NCBI GenBank assembly: GCA_026645635.1
Contig: JAPKMV010000036.1
Span: forward strand, 1-13,529
Source: Caldilineaceae bacterium
GTDB lineage: Bacteria; Chloroflexota; Anaerolineae; Caldilineales; Caldilineaceae
Reading direction: 5' to 3'
Length of the DNA stretch: 13,529 nt
Shown here: positions 7,610 to 13,529 of the stretch, in pieces
Numbering within the stretch: position 1 is the first letter of the stretch
Layout of the letters: every line of letters starts with the position of its first letter
The notes under the pieces: generated by a model
The model's input: only the letters and a program-made list of their open reading frames with translations
Databases searched by the model: none
What the model was told of the DNA's origin: nothing
Program-made: the position numbers and the translations under genes

Positions 7610-8800
7610 TTAGAGCCGCGGCAAGGTGATGCCGCGCTGCCCCTGGTACTTGCCGGCACGGTCGGCGTAGGAGACTTCCGGCGGCTCGCCCTCGAAGAAG
7701 AGCACCTGCGCGATCCCCTCGTTGGCGTAGATCTTCGCCGGCAGCGGCGTGGTGTTGGAGATCTCGATGGTGACGTGCCCCTCCCACTCCGGCTCGAAGG
7801 GCGTTACGTTGACGATGATGCCGCAATTCGAGGTGAAGACGCCCGCCTCCAGGGCGAAGTTACCCGCCTCGGGCACAGTGAGACAAAAGACGTCGTGGTC
7901 GCCGGGCAGCGTCCGAATGGCGGCGACGCGGTGGTTGCGTTTGCTGCGGCCACGGAAATCCGCCAGCACCTCCGGGAAACGGAAGTTCCACGGTTGATTG
8001 TTCCGACGGTCGAAATCGATGTGATGGCGATGGCTGCCCGGCTCGTCGGCATACAGGTCGTGGCGCAAGTTCCACTCGTCGGCGAGACGGTGGGTGGGGT
8101 AAAGGTGGCCGTTGGACGGCTGATAGACCATCTCGTAGCCCCGCACAAGATGACGGTACAGCGGCATCAGCGCATCGCCGGGGCGCAGGTTGCCGGCGTC
8201 GGTCATCCGCCCGTCGCGCAGGAGAAAGCCGTGGTCAGGCGTGCAGCGGATGATCTCGCCATGATCAAGCTCAATCTCCAGCAGCGCATCCCGTCCGATG
8301 TAGCGGGGCGCCTCCAGCAGCGTCACCATGACCCGCCCAAACGGGCCGAGGCTGTACCCCCAGAACGACTCACCGGCATCGGCGCGCACAGCCATCTCCT
8401 CCAGCGTCGGCGCGGTGCCATCGACCAGCGCGACCCGCGTATCGCCCCGGAAGCAGCGGGCATAGGTGCTCTTGCCCAGGCAGATCGTCAACACATTGCG
8501 CGGGATGCGGAAGTACTCAATGGTGCGCGCCAGGGCAAAGCTGTTGGGCGGGACGATGCAGACCTCGCCCTGGTAGGGCGCCATCGCCCGTTCGTCGATA
8601 TTCTTGGGATCCACGACGGTGAGCTGACCGGTGGCCGGCGTGAAAATGCGGAACTCGTCGGCGACGCGGATGTCGTAGCCGTAGCTGCTCAGCCCGAAGG
8701 AGACGACGCCGGCGCGCATCTGGCGCTCCACGAACGGCTCGATCATGCCGTGTTCCTGCGCCATGCGGCGGATCCAGTGGTCGGGTTTGATGGACAACAT
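7610..8800 (-). CDS. dcd: dCTP deaminase interrupted by an in-frame intein
   Basis: Deaminates dCTP to dUTP, feeding dTTP synthesis; a cytosolic trimer in known members. The open frame is 396 residues. Residues 1-115 and 326-396 join into a 186-residue Dcd, the usual family length, while 116-325 are an intein. The spliced active site reads STYAR then [15 protein letters not shown]111 and R115 match the E. coli Dcd active-site Ser and Arg as I recall them, and the Glu in VTIEISN (E346 of the precursor) matches the catalytic Glu. The C-terminus [13 protein letters not shown] fits the family. The start ATG at 8800 has AAGGAG (8812-8807) 6 bp upstream. Upstream is a repeat array and then the metal permease, so it may be read through from there. 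Function depends on correct splicing, because the insertion splits the catalytic motif. Ends in TAA. Confidence 0.95.
   Translation of the reverse strand: MLSIKPDHWIRRMAQEHGMIEPFVERQMRAGVVSFGLSSYGYDIRVADEFRIFTPATGQLTVVDPKNIDERAMAPYQGEVCIVPPNSFALARTIEYFRIPRNVLTICLGKSTYARCFRGDTRVALVDGTAPTLEEMAVRADAGESFWGYSLGPFGRVMVTLLEAPRYIGRDALLEIELDHGEIIRCTPDHGFLLRDGRMTDAGNLRPGDALMPLYRHLVRGYEMVYQPSNGHLYPTHRLADEWNLRHDLYADEPGSHRHHIDFDRRNNQPWNFRFPEVLADFRGRSKRNHRVAAIRTLPGDHDVFCLTVPEAGNFALEAGVFTSNCGIIVNVTPFEPEWEGHVTIEISNTTPLPAKIYANEGIAQVLFFEGEPPEVSYADRAGKYQGQRGITLPRL
7826..8455 (-). mobile_element. Dcd intein with HNH-type endonuclease region
   Basis: A 210-residue protein-splicing element covering precursor residues 116-325. 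The N-terminal splice motif is C116-FRGDTRVAL (block A). Block B is [12 protein letters not shown], with the T-x-x-H pair T187 and H190. Block F is [16 protein letters not shown], and the C-terminal junction is VFTSN325 followed by Cys +1. The penultimate residue is Ser, not the usual His; cyanobacterial DnaE inteins also end in Ser-Asn and splice well. Between blocks B and F lies [10 protein letters not shown], then [18 protein letters not shown] (residues 256-273), which has the His-His-Asp, Asn-Asn and final Asn spacing of HNH homing nucleases. This makes it a compact, possibly still mobile intein. Base composition is like that of the host gene, so transfer is not obviously recent. Confidence 0.93.
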
Positions 8801-8806
8801 GGTGTG

Positions 8807-8812
8807 CTCCTT
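8807..8812 (-). promoter_or_regulatory. Strong ribosome binding site of dcd
   Basis: AAGGAG on the minus strand, 6 bp before the ATG at 8800. It is the best Shine-Dalgarno in the window and settles the dcd start. It lies only a few bases downstream of the palindromic array at 8818-8884, so the folded array would sit directly beside it in the mRNA. Confidence 0.75.
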
Positions 8813-8817
8813 GAATT

Positions 8818-8884
8818 GAGGGGCGAGGGGCGAGTTGCGAGGGGCGAGGCGACATCACCCCTCGCAACCCGCCCCTCGCCCCTC
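8818..8884. repeat. Palindromic GAGGGGC heptad array between the permease gene and dcd
   Basis: The left arm has 7-bp units GAGGGGC (8818), GAGGGGC (8825), GAGTTGC (8832), GAGGGGC (8839), then GAGGCGA. The right arm (8856-8884) is its reverse complement, matching 27 of 29 positions with 8818-8846. The loop is about 9 bp, so RNA or single-stranded DNA would form a very stable GC-rich hairpin. The right arm nearly touches the permease stop codon (8890-8892), and the left arm nearly touches the dcd ribosome binding site. Confidence 0.92.
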
Positions 8885-8889
8885 GCAAC

Positions 8890-9759
8890 TCACATTTCAG
8901 CCGCCAGATGCTTGCGGATGGCCAGCCGCCGCGCGAGGACGCCGCGGCCCGGCGCCAGCAGAAAGACCAGCCCGAAGATGACCGTCGCCACCAGCACCAT
9001 GGTCGGGCCGGCGGCCAGGTTGAGATAGTAGCTCAGGTACAGCCCGGTGACATTGGCCAGGACGCCGATGCCCGCGCCTACGGCCATCATGCTCGGCAAC
9101 CGGCGGGTAAGCAACTGCGCCGCGGCCGCGGGCGTCACCAGCATCGCCAGCATCAGCGAAATGCCCACGGTTTGCAGCGACACGATCACCGTCAGCGCGA
9201 TGAGCGTGAGCAGGAGGTAGCGCAGAAAGGTGGCGGGCAGCCGCAGCACCACGGCCAGCGTCGGGTCGAAGGTGAGGACGAGCAGTTCTTTGTAGAAGGC
9301 GAAGATGGTCAGCAGGATGCCGCCGCCCACCAGCAGGGTGAAGATCAAGTCGGCCTGGCTCACGCCGAGCACATCGCCGAAGAGGATGTGGGTGAGGTCG
9401 ACCGCGTAGTTGCTGGCCGTGCTGAGCATGGCTACGCCCAGGGCAAAGGCGCCGGCGAACACGATGCCGATGGCCGTGTCTTCCTGGATCGCGCCGCGCT
9501 GGCTGATCCAGCCGATGGCGAACGCGGCGACCAGCCCCGCCACCAACGCGCCCAGGGCCAGCGGCAGGTCAAGCAGAAAGGTGAGCACCACGCCGGGCAG
9601 GATGGCGTGGGAAAGCGCATCGCCAAAGAAGGAGAGGCCCTTGAGCACCATGTACGACCCGACGATGGGACAGATGATCCCCACCAGGATCGCCGCCAGC
9701 AGGCCGCGCACCATGAAACCGTAACTCAGCGGATCGATGAACCAGTTGAGGAATTCCAT
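8890..9759 (-). CDS. ABC-3 family metal (Zn/Mn/Fe) transporter permease, ZnuB/MntB-like
   Basis: Inner-membrane permease of the ABC-3 family, which imports divalent metals with a substrate-binding protein and an ATPase. The protein is 289 residues from ATG 9759, a normal length. About eight hydrophobic segments are visible, beginning with GLLAAILVGIICPIVGSYMV. The family signature GLSFFGDALSHAILPGVVL lies near residues 40-60, and LMLAMLVTPAAAAQLLTRR near the middle of the C-terminal half. An in-frame TTG at 9777 would add six residues. I prefer the ATG because a candidate promoter (9766-9794) would start transcription at or very near it, giving a leaderless or nearly leaderless mRNA; no Shine-Dalgarno is seen for either start. 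No ATPase or binding-protein gene is adjacent: upstream is a metallopeptidase and downstream is dcd. The metal cannot be assigned from sequence. Confidence 0.92.
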   Translation of the reverse strand: MEFLNWFIDPLSYGFMVRGLLAAILVGIICPIVGSYMVLKGLSFFGDALSHAILPGVVLTFLLDLPLALGALVAGLVAAFAIGWISQRGAIQEDTAIGIVFAGAFALGVAMLSTASNYAVDLTHILFGDVLGVSQADLIFTLLVGGGILLTIFAFYKELLVLTFDPTLAVVLRLPATFLRYLLLTLIALTVIVSLQTVGISLMLAMLVTPAAAAQLLTRRLPSMMAVGAGIGVLANVTGLYLSYYLNLAAGPTMVLVATVIFGLVFLLAPGRGVLARRLAIRKHLAAEM

Positions 9760-9765
9760 AGCTGT

Positions 9766-9794
9766 AGTGTAGCGCAAAGGGCCGCGCTTGCCAC
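9766..9794 (-). promoter_or_regulatory. Candidate promoter of the metal permease gene
   Basis: GTGGCA (9794-9789) and TACACT (9771-9766) on the minus strand, spaced 17 bp, each 4/6 to consensus. The -10 box ends 6 bp before the ATG, which predicts a leaderless transcript. It shares its TACACT box with the rnz promoter candidate. Confidence 0.38.
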
Positions 9795-9832
9795 AAAGGC
9801 GGATGGCACGCCCGCTTCATATAGCTTTATGT

Positions 9833-9909
9833 CACGCAAAGACGCAAAGGCGCAAAGGTGCAAAGGTTTCTTCTCCTGGCGTCTTGGCGGCTTTGCGTCT
9901 TGGCGTGAG
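9833..9909. repeat. Palindromic CGCAAAGA/TCTTGGCG array between the metallopeptidase and permease genes
   Basis: The left arm (9833-9866) has 8-bp units CGCAAAGA, CGCAAAGG, CGCAAAGG and TGCAAAGG. A pyrimidine-rich loop covers 9867-9877. The right arm (9878-9909) reads GGCGTCTT, GGCGGCTT, TGCGTCTT, GGCGTGAG, the same unit inverted. It shares CACGCAAAGACGC exactly with the element at 6289. It lies after the metallopeptidase stop codon, where it could end the hsdR transcript. Confidence 0.88.
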
Positions 9910-9930
9910 ATTCTTCGTCACTGAGAGAGA

Positions 9931-10644
9931 CTAATAGTCCCAGTCGGTGTGACTGATCGGCAGCCGGTTCAACTGGTCGCGGTAGTGGCGCCAGCCAGCC
10001 AGGAAGCGATCCATGAGAGTAACGAAGCGCGCATTGTGCGACGGCTCCAGCAGATGCACCAGCTCGTGCACCAGCACGTACTCCAGGCACTCCGGCGGCT
10101 TCTTGGCCAGCTCCGTGTTGAGGCGAATGTGGCGATCGCGCGGGTTGCAGCTTCCCCAGCGCGTCTTCATGCGCTGCACAAAGAAACGCTCCGCCTTCAC
10201 GCCCAGGATCGGCTCCCAGCGCGCCAACAGCGGTGGCACGGCGGCCTTGAGCTGCTGGCGATACCAGGCGTCGACGATTGACCGCCGGCCAGTCGTGTCT
10301 GTGCCCGGGCGCACATGCAGGACCATGTTGGTGTGCTCCAACGCAACGGCGGGAGGCGCATCGGCTTCGACCACGTGCAGCAGATAGCGCTTGCCCCAGA
10401 CAAAGTGACTTTCCCGCTCCAGGAATTCGCGCGGGGTCTCGCGTGCCTGTGCCCGCATCCTGGTCTGTTGCTTCTTGATCCAGTCCAGTTTGGCGATCAC
10501 GAAGACGCGGATCGTCTCCACGTCCATGCGCTGCGGCGCAGCGACGCGCACCCGTCCGTCCGGCGGGTGGACGCTGAGATGGATGTGCTTGATCTCCTTC
10601 TGCACGACTTCGACGGTGATCTCGCCAAGCTGAATCGTTGCCAA
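9931..10644 (-). CDS. YgjP/DUF45-type zinc metallopeptidase linked to hsdR
   Basis: A member of the YgjP-like (DUF45, SprT/M48-related) family often found beside type I restriction genes; its exact substrate is not established. The protein is 237 residues. The zinc motif is HELVHLLEPSHN near residue 190-200 (HExxH with a third His in SHN). Upstream is the family hallmark MKTRWGSCN, and the C-terminus ends in LPISHTDWDY. The frame stays open far upstream inside hsdR, but that part is in the wrong frame for any homology. I place the start at TTG 10644, 10 bp after the hsdR stop, with AGAGGG about 5 bp before it. Translational coupling with hsdR is therefore likely. Ends in TAG. Confidence 0.88.
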   Translation of the reverse strand: MATIQLGEITVEVVQKEIKHIHLSVHPPDGRVRVAAPQRMDVETIRVFVIAKLDWIKKQQTRMRAQARETPREFLERESHFVWGKRYLLHVVEADAPPAVALEHTNMVLHVRPGTDTTGRRSIVDAWYRQQLKAAVPPLLARWEPILGVKAERFFVQRMKTRWGSCNPRDRHIRLNTELAKKPPECLEYVLVHELVHLLEPSHNARFVTLMDRFLAGWRHYRDQLNRLPISHTDWDY

Positions 10645-10654
10645 TCGTTCCCTC

Positions 10655-12082
10655 TCAATACTCCGGCTGCGCCTTGATGACGGGGAAGATGCGTTCGACT
10701 TCGTCGACGTCGTGCAGGACGCCATAAAGCGCCGCCTTGACCATCTCCTCACGCGGGCCGCCGTTGTCGCGCCAGTCGTCGGGACGCGCGGCGCGCACTG
10801 TCCGGTCGATGGCGATGGCCAGTTCGAGCGCCGGGTCGTCAGCGCTCTGGTAAGGCGCACTCCGCTCAGCAAGAACGCCGGTGGCGGCGAGACTATTGTA
10901 AACCGCTCGCAGCGCGGGGCTGTGCTTGAGCGGCTCCGGCGTGTTGTCTTCGTGGCCGGCGTCGACGCGCTGCGCCAGTTCGGCAATGCGTTTGAGGAAT
11001 TCCTCGTACTCGATGGCCCGGGCGCGCCGCGCGGCGATAATCTCGTCGAGCAGCGCCGACATCTTGGTGAAGTAGGCCGGGTCGCTGAGCTGCTCCTTGA
11101 GAATGCGGCTGCGCACGTTGTTTTCAATGGTCTCGGCGATGGCGTCTTCATTGCCCTGCAACCCGCCCAGCCGCTCGGCAATGGCCGCAGCAATGCCGGT
11201 TTTGACGATGAGATCCACGAGCGGGATGCCGTCGAAGTGCGAAATCTTGCGCGGCTCGTCGGCCTGAATGTAGGTGTCGATTAGGTGGCGCATGTCCGCC
11301 TCGTAGGCTTTGAGGTCGAGACTCTCACCGCTGGCGTTGCGGATGATCTCACGCAGGCGCACATACTGCTCGACCTGGCGCTTGATGCGCGCGCTATCGG
11401 CGCCAGTGTAGCCTGCCCCCTCCAGTTCGTCGGCGATGTTGGCATAGGCGCGCACCAGCGAGGCCACGGCCTTGTAGAGCGCGGCGCGCCGTGGCGCGCG
11501 CTCCTCCAGGTCGGACACAATCTCGCTGTTGCCGCAGAAGTAGTGGATGTGCTCCAGTTCGCCTTGCGGCGGTTCCACCGGCTCGCAGAGCAGGGACAGC
11601 GCCTCCAGCGCGTTGTCAAGCCGTTCGCGGCCGATGGCCAGGCGACTCTGCATCAGCACCTCGGGGGCGGCGCCGCCCGCGCTGTGGTCTAGTTCGGAGG
11701 TGTAGACCGCGATGGCGTTCTCCACCTTCTTGAAGAGATCCTTGTAATCGACGATGTAGCCGAAGTCCTTGTCCTCGCCGTCGAGCCGGTTGGTGCGGCA
11801 GATAGCCTGGAAGAGGCCGTGATCCTGCATGGACTTGTCGATGTAGAGATAGCTGCAGGGCGGCGCGTCGAAGCCCGTGAGCAGCTTGTCGACCACGATC
11901 AGCAGGCGCATCCCCGCGGGCTGATTGACGAAGCGATCCTTGACCAGATCCTCGTAGGTCTCGGTCTTGGATTTACCCGGCGCGGGAACCACATCCTTGA
12001 GCAGGTCGGTGTAGATGTTGTAGATAAACTGCTTGTCCGTCTCCGTGTTGGCGCCCGTCTCTTCCAGCGTGATGTCACCGGC
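10655..12082 (-). pseudogene. hsdR: Type I restriction subunit HsdR, C-terminal part downstream of an in-frame stop
   Basis: Continues the same frame as the N-terminal part without any shift. It begins AGDITLEETGANTETDKQF right after the TAG and carries the second RecA-like motor lobe: MRLLIVVDKLLTGFDAPPC (motif V region) and LFQAICRTNRLD (motif VI with its Arg finger region). The remaining roughly 350 residues are the helical C-terminal region that contacts the methylase core in type I enzymes, ending VFPVIKAQPEY. Without the motor second lobe the N-terminal fragment should not translocate DNA. A GTG at 11992 (in VVPAPGKS) could serve as a restart but has no obvious ribosome binding site that I could support. 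The metallopeptidase follows 10 bp after the TGA stop. Confidence 0.9.
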
Positions 12083-12085
12083 CTA
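12083..12085 (-). other. In-frame amber (TAG) codon inside hsdR
   Basis: The minus strand reads TAC AAC CCA TAG GCC GGT GAC, that is Ser-Tyr-Asn-Pro, stop, Ala-Gly-Asp, with uninterrupted HsdR homology on both sides in one frame. One base change from CAG, GAG or AAG would create it. TAG is used as the ordinary stop of two other genes here (4611-4613 and 9933-9931), which argues against general recoding. Confidence 0.92.
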
Positions 12086-13529
12086 TGGGTTGTAGGAGGT
12101 GACCAGGCCGCACCGCCCGCGGAACGGGGTCTTCTGGAACAACTCGAAATACTTGCACGCCTCGTAGATGCTGGAGGCCACCAGGATGGCGTTGCCGCGC
12201 TCAGTCAGCAGCCGGGGCTTGACGCTGAAATCGTAGATGATATCTGCGACTACCTGATCCATACGGGCACGCGAACTGAGCACCGTCTGCAAGGTGCCCC
12301 AACGCTTTTTCAGTTCATCCTTCTGCCAATCGTTGAGCGCACGCGTCTTGATCTCGAACCAGGCATCGATCCTGTCCTCGGAGCCTAGCCGCTGGTCGAT
12401 GTCGCGCGCCTCGTAGACCAGATCGAGCACGACGCCATCTTCCACCGCCTCGTTGAACTTGTAGGTGTGGATGTAGCCGCCGAAGACCTCCAGGCTCGTC
12501 TGCGCATCCTGCTTGAGCAATGGCGTGCCGGTGAAACCGACGAAGACGGCGTTGTCGGGCATGAGCGCCTTCATGGCGCGGTGCAGCTTGCCGCTCTGCG
12601 TGCGGTGGCACTCGTCCACAAAGACAAAGAGTTCGCCCACGGTCGCGCTGGGCTGGGCCGCCAACTCGGCAATAAAGGCATCGAAGTCGGCCACGTTGCG
12701 CTGGCCGAACTTGTGCACCAGCGAGCAGAGCAGGCGCGGCGTCGCCTTGCCAAGCTGGCGCATGAGATCGCTGCCGCTGCTGGTGCGGTAGATAGTTTCG
12801 CCAGCATCACGAAAGACGCGCTCGATCTGTTTGTCTAACTCGTCGCGGTCGGTGACGATGAGCACGCGCGCATTGGGGTTGTGCTCCAGGATCCAGCGGG
12901 CCAGCAGCACCATGACGATGCTCTTGCCGCTGCCCTGGGTGTGCCAGATGATGCCGCCTTCGCCCCGGCGCACGTGTTCTTGCGCCGCCTTGACACCGAC
13001 ATACTGGTGGACGCGCGGCAGCTTCTTGATGCCGCCGTCGAAGAGCACGAAGTCGTGCATCAACTCGATGAGGCGATCCTTGCGGAAGAGCTTGAGCAGA
13101 TACTTGTCGAGCTTGAAGCGGCTGTTGTCGGCTTCGTCTTCCTTCCAGGTCAGAAAGTACTTTTCCGGTGTGCCGATGGCGCCGTAGCGCAGCCCTTCGG
13201 CATCGCTCCCCGCCAGCACAAACTGCACGGTGGCAAAGAACCAGGCGTTGAACTCGGGCTGCTGGTTGGAGAGATTCTGGCGGATGCCCTCACCGATGGA
13301 GACGGAGCTGCGCTTGAGTTCGAGCACGCCGACGGCGATGCCGTTGACGTAGAGCACGATGTCGGGCCGCCGCTCGGGGCCGCCGCGCAGCGTCACCTCT
13401 TCGGCAATGGCAAAGTCATTCTGCTCCGGCGCATCCCAGTTGATAAGATGCACCGTCTCTGTGACCTTACCGGCCTCCACCTTGACCGGAACGCCGTAGC
13501 GCAGCAGGCTGTAGACGGCCTGGTTGTTG
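12083..13529 (-). pseudogene. hsdR: Type I restriction subunit HsdR, N-terminal part (nuclease and first motor lobe), start off-window
   Basis: The motor and nuclease subunit of a type I restriction-modification complex, which translocates and cuts foreign DNA. The frame is open to the right edge; the N-terminus lies outside. Counting from the internal Val codon at 13480, the PD-(D/E)xK nuclease site is RRPDIVLYV (D40) and LELKRS (E54, K56). The RecA-like lobe shows Walker A TQGSGKS (181-187), VLIVTDRDELDKQI, Walker B FVFVDECH (DECH 289-292) and motif III FVGFTGTPLL. Translation stops at TAG 12083 after VTSYNP, cutting before the second motor lobe. All catalytic motifs up to that point are intact, so the lesion looks recent, or is a base-call error. 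hsdM and hsdS are not in view and would be expected upstream, to the right. The metallopeptidase gene completes the visible operon. Confidence 0.92.

Noticed and set aside
7487..9028. Plus-strand open frame of 513 codons
   Set aside because: It spans two repeat arrays and lies antisense to dcd and its intein; no motif supports it.
10645..11193. N-terminal extension of the metallopeptidase frame into hsdR
   Set aside because: This part overlaps hsdR in another frame, has no metallopeptidase homology, and a ribosome binding site supports the TTG at 10644.
12083..12085. Pyrrolysine or other programmed recoding of TAG
   Set aside because: TAG ends two other genes normally, and no recoding gene or specific downstream structure is evident in the window.

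Overview
This window is GC-rich, densely coding bacterial DNA. The best taxonomic guess is Chloroflexota, near Caldilinea/Anaerolineae. That guess rests on the style of the two GlgC-type proteins, the spliced Dcd sequence, and gaps filled with short degenerate repeats. It is inference, because no rRNA or other marker gene is present.

Layout. Positions 1-1444 (minus) hold most of an unrecognised protein with a probable winged-helix segment; its C-terminus lies beyond the left edge. It is divergent from a plus-strand glycogen cluster (1618-4613). The cluster has an intact ADP-glucose pyrophosphorylase gene (glgC), a second glgC-like gene that is frameshifted and has lost two residues linked to catalysis (a probable GlgD-like modulatory subunit), and a small Rossmann-like protein. 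From 4718 to the right edge every gene is on the minus strand. In transcription order from the right these are: a type I restriction subunit gene hsdR (5' end off-window, interrupted by an in-frame TAG), a YgjP/DUF45 zinc metallopeptidase just 10 bp downstream, an ABC-3 family metal permease, dCTP deaminase (dcd) carrying an HNH-containing intein in its active-site motif, ribonuclease Z (rnz), and an FGGY sugar kinase.

How the genes work together. GlgC makes ADP-glucose for glycogen, and the second GlgC-like chain probably modulates it. HsdR and the metallopeptidase form a defence module whose HsdR reading frame is broken here. Dcd makes dUTP from dCTP for dTTP synthesis but must first splice out its intein. 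RNase Z matures tRNA 3' ends. The permease and the sugar kinase have no partner genes in view.

The most unusual structural signal lies between the genes. Most of the larger intergenic gaps from 2875 to 9930 hold a short palindromic array. Each is built from a 7-10 bp degenerate unit repeated on one arm and repeated in reverse complement on the other. The unit differs from gap to gap, and some arrays fill the gap almost to the base. The second strongest signal is the dcd intein. The third is the paired loss of an Arg and a Lys in the second GlgC, the same positions reported as lost in plant large subunits.
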